NCBI GenBank assembly: GCA_018136815.1
Contig: CM030938.1
Location: forward strand, 911,063 to 975,062
Origin: Isochrysis galbana
Taxonomy: Eukaryota > Haptophyta > Isochrysidales > Isochrysidaceae
Length of the DNA stretch: 64,000 nt
Direction: 5' to 3'
Shown here: piece by piece, positions 10,145-20,421 of the stretch
How the letters are laid out: the number at the start of each line of letters is the position of its first letter
Numbering within the stretch: the first letter of the stretch is position 1
Translations under genes and position numbers: made by a program
The notes under the pieces: generated by a model
The model's database searches: none
What the model was told of the DNA's origin: nothing
The model's input: the letters and a program-made list of their open reading frames with translations, nothing else

Positions 10145-11235
10145 TGTTGTATTCCTGCCCATCTGAAGGCTGTAGGCATGAATATTCGTGTAAGGTACGC
10201 GCTCACAATTACAATTGAACAGTTCCCCGTGTTGCCACTGACGCACAAGACACACAGATTCGGATTCCCCATGGTCTCAAGTCCAGGTTTGCAGATTTTG
10301 GTCTCGAAATTTGCGATTCGAATTTTGTTTTTGCTGTTACTATAATTGTTGGCTCGTTTAAGGTAATAAACCGGCATGACTTCGACTTCTCGTTCCGCAG
10401 TTGCTCTGCGAGACTCTCTCTCTCTCTCTCTCTCCGTCCTCCTCTCCTCGGCCGACGGAGGGAAGTTTCGTCCAAAACATTCTCCGGTCCCAGGATGTTC
10501 CGTGGGGGTCTCTCTGCGCTCCGCGAGGGAAAGGACGCGATCTCGCTCCGAGATCACCCTCGCGCCCTCCCACGCTGCCCCGCCGTGCCCTCGGTCCCTC
10601 GCCCCCCGCGGCAGGTTCTTCCTCTCGGCGTGCCATCCGTCGCCTCCGGCCGTTATATTATTCCCCCCCCCCGCGCGAGGTTCTTCTCCTCCGCGCGCGG
10701 TTCGTTTCCTCCGGCCGTCGTTCGTTCCCCCCCCCGCGCGCGCTGTTTCCCCCCCCTCGCTTCGATTCCTCTCGCGATTCCTTCGATGATTGCCTCCATC
10801 TCGTCCGTTCTTCTTCGCGATTCTCGCGGAGGGGGTACCGATGTTTAACGTTAGTTTCGCCGCGTTTTCGGTGAAAGAAGGGAAGAACGAATGGCACGCG
10901 CCCCGCGTCTCGCGTCTTGTTTCGTCGCCCCTTGCTCGTCGCTTGTCTAGAAGGTCTCTCTGCACATCGCCTTCTTCCCCCCGCGCGAGTTTGGACCTCT
11001 CCTCGACCCTCCGCGTTGGCTTCAGCGGACGAGTTTTCACTTTAACGATAGTTTGAACCCTTCGTTTGCGTAGTTTTGCGCTCTCTTTCCGTATTTCTTC
11101 GCGCATGACGAGCGATCGCGACCTCAGCCTTTGTCGCACGGGGAGGGTTTGTTTATCGTATGATTCCGGAGTGTTTACGTTAGTTTTCTGAGCCCAAGGT
11201 CGTTGGGGTTTGGGTTTCTTGTGAGTGTTTTTGTA
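10145..11235 (+). repeat. 3' LTR of the Ty3/gypsy element (right end approximate)
   Basis: It begins TGTTGTATTCC directly after the polypurine tract. The first 50 bp can fold: TATTC and GCC pair with GGC and GAATA some 20 bases on. Inside are a (CT)n tract near 10412-10434, C-runs from 10660 to 10755 and a 21-bp module, TGTTTACGTTAGTTTTC plus four bases, at 11172. That module recurs at 12061 and 18674 in two other LTR-like segments. The right end is not fixed; an end near 11235 is a guess. A diverged LTR start with the same first ten bases is at 53597. Confidence 0.6.
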
Positions 11236-11546
11236 GCAACTTCGTCGAGTCCCACCGTGTTCCCAAGCGAGTCCCCCCGAGTTCCCGAGTCTATACCCCG
11301 AGTCAACGAGTCAATACCAGCCAAGCACGCGCCTGAGCCACCCCCAGTCGCCTGCCACCACCTCCCACAAGCCTCCTTCCACACTTCCGCGCCCTCCGTG
11401 CGTCGTGCGTCGTGCGTCGATCACCATGCCCGTAGTCACCCCCGAGGAAAGCTCCATGAGCTCCCCGCAAGAACCGCATTCCGCGCTAGCTGCCGGCGCG
11501 CCCTCGCAGGCCATCTCCAAGAGTGAGATGAGCCTTGCTCTGACAA
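11236..11546 (+). other. leader-like stretch after the LTR
   Basis: This GAGTC/CCGAGT-rich stretch follows the LTR and leads to an ATG at 11426. A short open frame there starts MPVVTPEESS and runs into the next repeat. It may be the leader and first codons of a second, tandem element sharing this LTR, or chance coding. No domain is visible. Confidence 0.25.
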
Positions 11547-11976
11547 ACGGACGACGATCAAAGGGCGATCTGTCGGCGATCTTGTCTGGAACGGGAATCG
11601 CACCATAACGGAAACGAGGGGCAATCCTGCCGCGCAGGATTCCAAGAGACCTACCGAATAAGACGAAAGGAGTGCGATGTGCCTCAGGGAGAGATACGAA
11701 GAGGTCGTAAATTAAACCTGATTGCCCCCAGAAGCAGATAAAGAACCGCTGTAGAGATAGCAAATTAAACCTATTTGCGAGGCGCCTGGGAGGAAGAAAG
11801 GTGGGGAAACTTCCCTTCTCTTTCGAGAGAAAGAGAGAGGGCGCTCCACAACCCACGATCCCATGCATCCAAGCGAAGCTTTTGACCGAGAACGAGAACG
11901 AGAGAATTATAACGATAAATACCGAACGACGAAGAGAAGAGCGAAGCCTAACGAGTGTCGATTCGCGAATGCGACA
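11547..11976 (+). repeat. dispersed repeat, direct copy at 55467-55900
   Basis: About 430 bp are repeated in the same orientation at 55467-55900, with roughly 90-95 percent identity by eye (small indels and scattered substitutions). Both copies contain the oppositely biased pieces ATTAAACCTGATTGCC and ATTAAACCTAT, and both end at GATTCGCGAATGCGACA. That end is the first 21 bases of the LTR-like segment that continues only here. It is probably the 3' internal part of an LTR element plus its LTR start. Confidence 0.8.
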
Positions 11977-12233
11977 CGCCGTTTACTTCGAGACTCTTCG
12001 TTGTGGCTTCGTTTCGGTTGGCTGCATTCTTCTCCGGACTCGTTTCTTTGATTGTGGCGACTGTTTACGTGAGTTTTCGGAGTGTCCCTTTGTTGACTGG
12101 GCGGTTTTTGTGAGTGATGTGTGATCGTGGCTTGTGTCGCCATGTAGCGCGCGCGCTCCCTCTCTCTTTCTCAAGACTGTGCTCTATGCCCCTCGAGACT
12201 TGCCACACGAACAAGCATTCGCTTGTTTCGACA
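11956..12233 (+). repeat. LTR-like segment (TGTCG...CGACA) with terminal hairpins
   Basis: It starts with the hairpin TGTCG-ATTCGCGAAT-GCGACA and ends with AACAAGC-ATTC-GCTTGTT followed by TTCGACA. In between it shares modules in order with 18501-18854: the GTTAGTTTTCGGAG-type motif, GAGTGATGTG, ATGTAGCGCGC, CTCAAGACT and GAGACTTGCC. This is probably a solo or truncated LTR of a relative of the 18.5-kb LTR. No polypurine tract precedes it. Confidence 0.5.
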
Positions 12234-13732
12234 CTTGCCCGCTTCTGCGGACAAGGTCTGGTCAGGGAACTCACGCACACGGGTGAGGGATGAGATTTTG
12301 GGCTCTGCGGTCTGGCGTGAGCAGACCTGGCGTCCGCGCTTTCCCGCGGGTGGCTTGTGCTTCGCCTTGCGCTTTCGCTCGATGCGGGCCAAAAGCGGTC
12401 GGCCGTCCTCCTCTCCCTCTCCATCCTCCTCCTGGGGATCCTCCTCCTCCTCTAGGTCTTGCGCTCGAGCTGCAGCGCTTGCAGCAGGGCTTCGCGCGGT
12501 GAAGAACTCTTGCCACTGTCGGTGCGCCGAGATCGTGGCCGAGGCGGTGGCTGTGGCTGCGGAGGCGGATACGGTCGCCCTTACTTCGGCGCCAGCCCCA
12601 TGCTCGTTGTCGCTGTCCTCCACCGTGGCCTCGGCTCTTGAGCTAGGCATGGCCGCTCTCGCGCTCCAGGCTAGCCACGGGCCCACTTCGCGCCAGCAAT
12701 TCCCGCCCCCCGCCCCCCTCCGGTATTCCTTCCCCCCCTTGGTATTGTGTTCCGGTGTCTTAGACGGCCCAAATTTCGCGAAATTTCGAACGAAATACGT
12801 CCTCGAAAAATGAGCCCAAATTTCGAAAAAATTTCCCGAAATCCTGGCCTGTCCCTAGTTGTAGGCCTCGAATGCATTTGAAATGTATTTGGCCGGAGGT
12901 CAAATACATATGTATTTACTACTAGCTGTATTTGCACATCTAGGGACTAGGGACCTTGCGCCGCGGCCGCGGAGGAGAAGGGGCGGGGGGTCGTGGTGGC
13001 CCCCCCCCCCCCCCCCCCCTCGCCTCTTTGGCTGGTTGCGCTGATGGGAAAGGCTTCGAGGGGATTCGATTGGGCTCGCTCTTCTTGTCGACCGCGCCCC
13101 GCGGCGTCCCATCCGAGAAGCAACGGCGGCGCTCGAGCGCGCGGGGGGGGGAGGGGGGAGGAGGGGGGAGGCGCGGGGGGGGGGGCGACCGGGCAAACTC
13201 CGTGCGCGAGGCCGAGCGCCGTGTTTCATTGGGCCGCCTCGGCTTTCCCCCCCCTTTCCCCCGCGGAGAAGCTTCTTGGCTGCAGTTGAGAAGAGCTCCG
13301 TCACGCTCGAACGCGGCGCGCGTCTCCCGTCATCTCGGCCCCCTTCCCCCGCCCCCCCCCCCCCCCCCCCGCCCCCCGCCCCCCCCCCCCGCGGTAAGGG
13401 TCCCTCGGAGCTCATCACAGCTCTTGGGCTTTTCTAGGGCGCGGGGCGGTCCCAAAGCTCCCACCAAAGTTTGTACCCTCTCTTACACGAGTACTTCACA
13501 CTAGAGTACATAGTACTCGGCTATCCCTTGGTTGCCACGGCCGCAGGCGGTGGGAGAGAGTACTCTAGTACTTTTGGGGGGAGAGCCCCAGCCAGGCGCG
13601 GTCTCGGCGGAAAGAGGGAGTGGGGGGGGAGAGGGAGAGAGGGAGGAGCGAGGGAGGGGGAGGGAGAGGGAAGGGGAGGGAGAGAGCGAGGACGAGGGAA
13701 AGGAGGGAGGGAGCTCAGGGAGCTCAGCTGAC
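12234..13732. other. intergenic: AT-rich island and G/C homopolymers before the kinase-like gene
   Basis: 12715-12960 is AT-rich in an otherwise GC-rich setting and holds the palindrome AAATTTCGCGAAATTT at 12771-12786. From 12998 on there are long C and G runs (12998-13020, 13141-13190, 13345-13391). At 13615-13720 lies a GGGAGA-type purine tract, immediately upstream of the next gene's ATG. It is probably 5' flank and promoter. Long reading frames on both strands here are low-complexity shadows. Confidence 0.5.
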
Positions 13733-16198
13733 ATGTGCTGCGGACGTGCGGAGAGAGAGAATGGAGGGAAGGCTCGGATGCTGCTGCGCCACCCCAGCAT
13801 GATACCCCTCCTTGCGCCCCCGGTCTCGCGGTACACTCACTGGCTCTCGCTTCGGTACCTCGAAGAGTTCCATGAGTACGAGTACATGATCCAGGCGAGC
13901 AGGTGGAACTCGTTCGCCGTCGAGATCTGCATGTTCGGCCTCGTCTTTGCTTCCTTCATCGCCTCCACTGACTACGGCCTCGCCACTGAGTTTGACGTGT
14001 TTGCCTTTCTTCTCGCATCGATCTGGTCGATGCTCGCCATCTCGCGCCGCTTCTCGCAGCACGAGGACCCGCTCCGTTCGAAGAGGATGCTAGAGTGGGT
14101 GATGGGATGTACGATTGTTGCAGGTATTTATCTCCACGCCGCCTTCAGCCCGTGCGTCACGCGTTGGGACAACGGGGCCATCTTCACCGACTTCACCTTC
14201 AAGTATGCGCCGATGGCCCATGCATTGTCCATCATGTCGGGCATCATTATCAGCCATGCGCTCCACTTCCACCCAGTGCTCAAATTCCTCATGGTGGTGT
14301 GGGGAACGATATGCACAGTGGCTCAGCCAATCTTTATGTTCGGTATGGAGACGGAGCTGAAGATTATCGTTGTCGCCACTGCGGCTGCCTTCCTCACGGG
14401 CTACGCGTTCGAGGCGCAGCTGCGCGACAACTTTGCGATGCAGCAAAAGTCGTGCGAGTCTCTCATCGCTCAGCGGCGAGCCGATTCGCGTCTTAATCAT
14501 GTCATCAAGGGACTGTGCGGAGGGGCCAACGGTCTGCTCCTCGGGCTCAAGTTTCAGCTTGAGCACAACGGTCCCATCCCGGAGGCCTCAGACTGTCTGC
14601 TTACGCAGGTTTGCACACTATGCTTGCACAGCACGCAGCCCACACGCCCCCTCCTCCCCATTTATATGACCTCGCCGTCTGAACCACACCCGCCGCCGCC
14701 CGTTTAACAGGTGCGTGGCATGCTCGATGAGGCCACCGAGTGGGCGCACAAGCGCCAGTTCTTCATGCAGCTTGAGATGGGCGAGTATGTGTCCACTGAG
14801 ACATCCACCAATCTACGCAAGGCAATTGAAGACCTCCTGGGGCTGGATGGCACTTACGAGGGGATCGACATGGTGAAAGTCGACAGTAACTTGCTCCTAC
14901 TGGTCGTACAGGAGGCCCTCTCCAACGCACGCAAGTACCGAGACCGCAGCATGCCAATCACGATCACCTCACGGCTCGTGAAGTCAAACTCCGGCGCGCA
15001 ACGCCTTCAGATCAAGATATCCAATGCGAATCAGACGGGGCTGCGTGCTCTATCGGAGGATGAGTGCCGCCAGGCCTTCAAGCCAGGGGTCAAGGTGAAT
15101 AGTGACAACCCAACGAGCGATGGGCTCGGCCTCGACAACGCTGCGGTCGCCATAAGTGCCGCCAGGGGTCGAGTCTGGCTGAGCACAACTAAAAATGGGC
15201 GCACCGACTACACGCACTTCCATGTCGACGTCCCGGTCACCGCGCCGCCTCTCGGAGTGTACCAGAGCGATGGCAGATCGGAGCAGGGCTCGGAGACCGG
15301 GGAATTGCCCCTCGAGGATGAGTCCAAGTCCACCTCGTCCTCGATAGACTCGACCATCGCCACGCTGGACCGTGTGGCGCTCGAGGCGGCTAGGAAGGAA
15401 GTCCTCTCCGAGGCACAACTCGGCAAGCATCTCGCGAAGCCTCTGAAGCCGGCCTNNNNNNNNNNNNNNNNNNNNNNNNNNNNNNNNNNNNNNNNNNNNN
15501 NNNNNNNNNNNNNNNNNNNNNNNNNNNNNNNNNNNNNNNNNNNNNNNNNNNNNNNGAAGAAGGCTCGTGAGGAGGTCGACGAGGCGTCGGTGGCAAAAGC
15601 GGAGTTGCAGGCACAGATAGCAGATTTGAGGGAAAAACTCGAAGCCCAGAATAAAACGATTATTGAAAACGAACGAAGCATCGCCCAAAGTGCCAGCGCC
15701 CTCGAAGAGATCGAAGCCCTCAGAACAAAGTTAAGTGCTGCTGAGGTAGCCAACGAAAAAATTGAAAAGGCAGCGCGACATTGGAAAACCAAGTTTGAAG
15801 CCACTGCTGCCACGAGCGAGACCTCCGGCCCTACAACACGAGCATCCGCAGCTGCTGGCAAGCCTACGGGAATCCCGTCGGTGGCAGAGCAGGACCGCGC
15901 ACAGATTGAGGCCGACGCGGCAAGGCTCGAGGAGGCAACTCAACTTGTCCGTACTTTGCGGCAGCAGCTCGACGAGGCGCAGCAGTCGCTGTCGACGTTC
16001 GCTTCCCCCGCTGCCGAGCAGGCTTCTCAATCCGCACCGAAGAGCAACAAAAGTGATGCTGGTCGCCGTGATGACGAATCGGCAGATCTACGGGCGCAGC
16101 TAGAAGAGGCCCAAGCCAACGTCGAGAAGTTCCGTAAGGCGGCTGCTCATTGGAAAAAGCAATACAACACCGCCCGTTCTGCTACCGACAAGGACTAA
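13733..16198 (+). CDS. membrane histidine-kinase-like protein, two exons visible, interrupted by an assembly gap
   Basis: Exon 1 is 13733-14608, the intron 14609-14710 (GT-AG, phase 0), and exon 2 starts at 14711. The protein begins MCCGRAEREN. About six hydrophobic segments fill the first 250 residues (for example FAVEICMFGLVFASFIA and LKIIVVATAAAFLTGYAF). A dimerisation-like helix follows with RLNHVIKGLCGG, whose His could be the phospho-acceptor. Next is a GHKL ATPase with an N-box (QEALSNARKY, 14908-14937) and a G-box (SDGLGLDNA, 15115-15141). After a run of 100 Ns the frame continues as a coiled coil with a repeated AHWK motif and stops at 16198. No receiver domain is seen. An upstream in-frame ATG at 13532 would add only low-complexity Gly/Glu. 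Because the gap has unknown size, the coiled-coil end could belong to a different exon set or gene. Confidence 0.72.
15456..15555. other. assembly gap (100 N)
   Basis: Exactly 100 N, the usual placeholder for a gap of unknown size. That the reading frame stays open across it is partly chance, since N codons cannot be stops. Confidence 0.99.
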
Positions 16199-17102
16199 TA
16201 GTGCAAAGTGGAGCGGTCTCCTGCCACTCGTTGCGTAGGCGCGCTCATGAGCTTTGAATTCGTCGCGCATCCTTTATGGTTTGGATTTGGTATGATTGCG
16301 GCTGCGTGTTCCTTCTCAGTCGTTATTCTGGCGTCAAGCAGGAAGTTGCCGGCACAAGCACAAGTCGTTAACCAGTGGTGTGTATCGTCTATGTGTGTAT
16401 TTTGTTTCCGTGATTGTGGCGACGGCACTGTGCGCGCTCTTGCTTACGCGTTGCGCTGTGGATGAGCGATCGGCGTACACATGAGGGACTTCATTTGTGT
16501 CAAGCGCGTGCCAAAAGTGTACTAATACGAATGGGAGCTCCTAAATAACGCTAACATCCCGGATGGCCCCAAGCTTACTGTACTTACTTGAAAGCCCTCA
16601 AACTCAAAAAAAAAATCTTAATAATCTCGCCGCGCGCGCGACTCTGCACCTTAACTATGCAGCCACGCCCGCTACTCTCGCCCCCCCTCCACCTGCCTTG
16701 CGGCCCGTCCCCTTGTGCGCTACCTGCTAGGGGCTGGGTGTATGGGGTTTCCTGCAGCAGACAGTGTACGGTGTGCTCCGATCCCCGATAGGTTTTCCTC
16801 TACTTCCTCCTGCGCATCGGGCTATCGGTTTTTGTGTTATCCTTTTGCGTCAGGGGGACAAGTGGCTGTGTTGCAGTGGGTCCGAGGGCTGAGGTCGGGT
16901 GGGTGGGTGCGAGTCGCGGCGGTGGTCTTTGCGCGGTTAAGCGAGTCTATCCGCTATGCATGCGGAGCGCTTGTGCTACCGCGGTCAGGTGCCTGGTATT
17001 AGGGCGCCTTTGTCGTTATTGGTTATAAAGACGGGGGTGCTTAGCTCACGCGGGGTCTTGAGTTTTGGTTTTCTCCCTCGGGAGGCTTTGCTGGTACGTG
17101 CG
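16199..17102. other. intergenic with one retroposon tail copy
   Basis: 3' flank of the kinase-like gene. No coding signal was found. Apart from the repeat at 16606-16670, I see only Gly/Cys-coloured short frames. Confidence 0.4.
16606..16670 (-). repeat. LINE 3'-tail copy
   Basis: On the minus strand it reads GTGGCTGCATAGTTAAGGTG, then a GCGCGCGG run, CGAGATTATTAAG and an oligo-T end. The same tail, with up to about 90 percent match, is at 62508-62570, and related tails end the LINE at 42986 and the element at 19657. It is probably a 5'-truncated retroposon; no target-site duplication was found here. Confidence 0.65.
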
Positions 17103-17450
17103 CAACTAACTTTACAGTTGGTCGCCATGGAGCGCGCCGCCGTTCCCCCCCTCTCCTTCGGGCCTCGCCGCGGGCGCCCCCCCAGCACCCATGGAGCTAT
17201 CGCTAGCGAAGCGACCGCGTCCGCCCGCAGAGGCCGAACAGGTGAGCGCGACCCCGGTCGCGCCGCACGGCCCGTGGCCCCGGCCACACCAGCCAAGGCA
17301 GCCATGTTGGCCCAGCGCCCAGCCCTCATGGTGGGCCACAAGCTGTGGAGAACAGAGGACCAGCACCAGACGAGAAGAGCCACACATCAACATCAACGGG
17401 GCATGCCTTATGGCAGAGGCCCCTCCCACCCTAGGAACGGCCGCGCTCAA
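17103..17450 (+). repeat. first copy of the hairpin-led repeat ORF family (exon 1 plus start of intron, broken)
   Basis: The copy begins with the hairpin CAACT-AACTTTAC-AGTTG (17105-17122), then GTCGCC and an ATG at 17127 encoding MERAA. Lower down it encodes the KRPRPP patch and a splice donor, CGAACAG|GTGAGCGCG, near 17240. The intron start (GACCCCGGTCGCGCCGCACG) matches the minus-strand copy at 39357-39664. It is cut short at 17450 by the next copy. Confidence 0.6.
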
Positions 17451-17472
17451 CTATCGTTAAAACGATAGGGTC

Positions 17473-18491
17473 ATGGAGCGCGCGCTGCCGCCCGCTCTCG
17501 CTGCCGCCGCCCTCGCCGCGATGGACGAAGGACTCATGGACACCCCCCTGTCGCCGAAGCGACCGCGTCAAGACGACCCGCCCGACCAGGTGGGCGCAAG
17601 AGCCAGCGGGCCACGCCCGAACATCACAGAGAACAGAGCGACCCAAGCCTGCATGCTGGCAACAGCCAGCATGCAGCACACCCACTCCACTTTCCACAGC
17701 CCCACCAGCCACTCCACACCAGAGGGACGCTCCATCAGGGGAGGCCTCCGGGCCCGGCCCCTACACAGCCGCGAAACCGCCCTCGTGCTCCGGCACGAGG
17801 GGCCGGCCCGGCACCATCATGGACAAAGCCCCCATGGGGAAATGTCACAACAAAGGCGAGAAGCGCTCATGGGGATAATTGAACGCTTTTGGTCTAATGG
17901 GAAACAACAACAGGGAGAGGACAAGACTGGACCCCCAGAAGGGGAGGCAAACACACCGAAGGAGACGACGAGGGAGAGGCTCCCGCCATCAACACGAGAC
18001 GACGAGACGACAACCGCGCCACGTGCGCGCGTGGGCCAAACAAGACAGAGAGCCAAGCGGCTCAACAAAGACCAACAGACAGACACCACACCCAAACAAC
18101 ACTGGGAGGAGGTGCCAATGGGAGGACCGCATCAAGCCCGCTGGGCCCCTACGAGACACGGCTGCTTATAGGACTAACCACCCTCTCCACCCCGGCTACC
18201 CAGGTGGCTCTACTTGACGAAGACCTTGAACCTGAAGCTGAAGCCGAAGCTGAGTTCGAAGCATCTCAAAAAATCACCATCTCCTTTACGCCGTACGAGA
18301 AGGGATACAAAATCAAGGACGAAGAGGCCCTTAGTGCCATCGTCGCGCATCTCAACAAGCTGGAGGGAGTAGACCTCGAGCCGGACTTCCTGTCCAAGAG
18401 CACCTCTGGCCCATGGGAGATCCTCGTCACAGCGGACTGCGCCAACCAATTTCGCGAGATACCCCATGACTCGCGTGGACGCTCGACTTAA
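17473..18491 (+). CDS. repeat-borne two-exon ORF, unrecognised family
   Basis: Exon 1, 17473-17589, encodes MERALPPALAAAALAAMDEG and ends LSPKRPRQDDPPDQ, with KRPR as a possible nuclear signal. The intron is 17590-18203 (GT-AG, phase 0). Exon 2 from 18204 encodes an acidic stretch (DEDLEPEAEAEAEFEAS) and then a small alpha/beta-like unit: ITISFTPYEKGYKIKDEEAL, LEGVDLEPDF and GPWEILVTADCANQF. The last 14 or so codons, after 18450, run into sequence that leads to a polypurine tract and LTR, so the natural C-terminus is replaced. The start is preceded by a perfect hairpin, CTATCGTT-AA-AACGATAG. Other copies lie at 17103, 18855, 39357 (minus) and near 60195-60735. I do not recognise the family; an RNA-binding ORF1-type protein of a retroposon is one possibility. 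Confidence 0.5.
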
Positions 18492-18500
18492 GTCGGGGGG

Positions 18501-18854
18501 TGTCGCATCCAGAGTATTTTATATACTCTAGGCGGATGCGGTGCTTCTATCAATGTGTAGTGTGTGAGAAAATTGAGTGAGTTTTGTTTTTGCCAATGAG
18601 TTGCCTCGAAGCTCCGCCGCATTGCACGCCGCATTTGTTGGTTTGTCCTTACTTGTTTCATTGATTTGTTTGTGCGATGTTGCGTTAGTTTTCGGAGTTT
18701 TCTTGTTGGTGAGTGAGTGATGTGGGGTGGTGTCTTGTGGGCCGTCGTCGCGATGTAGCGCGCCCTTTCCCCCCCTCTCTCAAGACTTCTCTTCACTCCA
18801 TGCCCTAGCCCCGCTGAGACTTGCCCCACGATCAAGCGCGAGCTTGATTCCACA
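18501..18854 (+). repeat. solo-like LTR with 5' and 3' hairpins
   Basis: It starts TGTCGCATCC right after the polypurine tract AAGTCGGGGGG. The 5' end folds strongly: CGCATCC pairs with GGATGCG, and AGAGTAT pairs with ATACTCT inside. It ends GATTCCACA after the hairpin ATCAAGC-GCGA-GCTTGAT. It shares ordered modules with 11956-12233. At 354 bp it is of normal LTR size. The internal part of its element is absent on both sides, apart from about 50 bp before the polypurine tract. Confidence 0.7.
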
Positions 18855-19639
18855 CCCCTCCCACCCTGGCACCCTGGTGACGGCCGCGCTGCCATGGCAG
18901 CGATGCTCGAGACCGGGTGGCCCTCATGGGCACAAATTACTGACTGCAAACAGTGACAAACCGCACAACACACCCCCTTGGCAAGACAGGGAGGGCTGGC
19001 CAACTGGGAGCCGGTGGCATACCCTGACACCAAAGACTACGCACTACTCTCTCTCTCAACCTCCTGGCCTCGCGGTACTCACCACCGACCTACCCACTCC
19101 TGCCCCTCAGGAGCCAGACTCGGAGGAAGAAGACACCAACATGGACACGGATGCCACATACGACATGTCGTTCCACCAGGAGGGCGACTTCACTCTACTC
19201 GACACGACGGTGTATGCCGCCATTGTACGAGCTGCTTCTTGCTCGAGCTCGAGGGTGTTGACCCTGAGCCCGACTTTTGGGCCCGGTCCTCGATAAGGGC
19301 CATGGCACATCGCGGTAGACGAGGACTGCATGCAACACAATTTAAAGCTCGCTATGGCGAGCAAACCATGATCAAGGTACACAACGTTGAAGTCAAAGTG
19401 AGGATCAAGATAGAATGCCTATCGAAGACAAACTCAGCAAGACGGGCTCTTCGTCGCGCAAGGCGCTGTATGAAGCACTCCAAGACGTGGCAGCCCACGT
19501 TGTGGTCGAAGCAGAAGGGCTAGCGCAAGCCTCCGTGATCACGCTGAGCGTCATCGTCAAAGCCGTCGAGAAAGAAGGCTTCACGTTCCTCAAGACACCC
19601 CGGAAACCGAAGAAAAAGGAATGAAGGGGGGCAGGGGAA
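18855..19639 (+). pseudogene. third copy of the repeat ORF family (intron 3' part, exon 2 and C-terminus), broken
   Basis: Intron-like sequence ends CTGCCCCTCAG at 19110. Exon 2 from 19111 encodes EPDSEEEDTNMDTDATYDMS and, further on, LEGVDPEPDF, matching the 17473 copy. The C-terminal part, absent from that copy, reads ALYEALQDVAAHVVVEAEGL, then SVIVKAVEKEGFTFLK and a basic KPKKKE end before the stop at 19624. The same C-terminal motif recurs at 60240-60330. The copy is not in one continuous frame. Confidence 0.5.
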
Positions 19640-19656
19640 GAGGTGGAGGAAGGGAA

Positions 19657-20421
19657 TAAATAAATAAATAAATAAACCTTTTAATAGTCTCACCGCACAC
19701 GCGGCCGTGGACCCTCTACTTTCTACTCACGTAGGAAAACTTTCTACACCCCCACTCCCCCGGCCCTTCTCCCCCCGCCATAAGGCGACTCCCCCCGTGC
19801 ACTACTAGGGGGATAGGGGTGAAGGGCTTAGATATGGTCCGGTGGCCCGCGCCTCCCCCCGGTGATCATTCCCCCCCTTCCTCCTGTGTCTCCGAGTGGG
19901 CGGCGGCCTCAGCCCCGACTTATCCTGTAAACAGGTGCGGGACTTACCTATTTTTCGGTGAGCGGAGCTCTCGCTCCGCCCACCCCCTTCTCCGCGCTCT
20001 CTCTCCCCTCTCCTGCGGCACGCGCGATGGCGCGCCTGCGGCAGGCCTGCAGCTGCCCCTGGCGACCCCTGGAGGCTCCTGGAGGCCAGCTCTGGGGGCA
20101 GAGGAGGCTGGGGCTGGGCCCTGGCCTCCCCTGCCTCTCCCTCGCTGGCGCTCCTGAGCCTCAAGGGGCCCCCAATCTGCACCTGTCTGCCTGTCGACCA
20201 GGGGGGGAGGGGGGGTTGGAGCGATGGGCTAGCCACGAGGGGCCAGGACGAGCGAACCAGGCGTGCCTGTCAGTGGGAGAGTGGGTCAGCAGGGCAGTGG
20301 CCTCCTGGCAAGCCATCAGGCATGCCAGGAGGATGGGTGGTTGCTCCCCCACGGCAGGGGAGGAGTGGAGAGAGGGGGGGGCTCGTGCCCCCCCATGGGC
20401 GAACCAAGTATAAACTTAGTT
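19657..20421 (-). mobile_element. 765-bp non-autonomous non-LTR retroposon (SINE-like) with 17-bp target-site duplication
   Basis: It is flanked by GAGGTGGAGGAAGGGAA at 19640-19656 and again at 20422-20438. On the minus strand it starts with the hairpin-type AACTAAGTTTATACTTGGTT and ends GTGAGACTATTAAAAGGTTT followed by (ATTT)n. The duplication and simple-repeat tail are hallmarks of target-primed reverse transcription. Its 5' end resembles the start of the hairpin-led ORF family and its 3' end that of the LINE at 42986. A partial inverted copy is at 38925-39356. No long conserved ORF is evident. Confidence 0.75.

Larger units (their letters stand above)
1..11235 (+). mobile_element. Ty3/gypsy LTR retrotransposon (chromovirus type), 5' end outside window
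   Basis: A long plus-strand retroelement. In order it shows a gag-like region, a Ser/Pro/Glu-rich spacer, a phage-type methylase-like part, and pol with protease, reverse transcriptase, RNase H, integrase and a C-terminal chromodomain. A 3' untranslated stretch, a polypurine tract at 10134-10144 and an LTR starting with TGTTGTATTCC at 10145 follow. The protease-RT-RNaseH-integrase order and the chromodomain place it in Ty3/gypsy. The 5' LTR lies left of the window, so LTR divergence cannot date it. The long open pol suggests a young copy. The gag and spacer part uses more than one frame, with roughly three or four breaks or programmed shifts; pol looks whole. The 3' LTR end near 11235 is a guess. 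Confidence 0.88.

Noticed and set aside
10132-11139. 335-codon minus-strand open frame rich in Arg and Glu
   Set aside because: It lies antisense within the LTR over CT and C tracts. Composition explains the open frame, and no domain is visible.
12171-12686. 171-codon minus-strand frame, acidic then Lys/Arg-rich, overlapping the LTR-like segment; first thought to be a hAT-type transposase N-terminus because of EFPDQTLSAEAGK
   Set aside because: The supporting Cys/His residues are missing, and the last part is the reverse of LTR modules also found at 18.7 kb. Not enough to call a gene.
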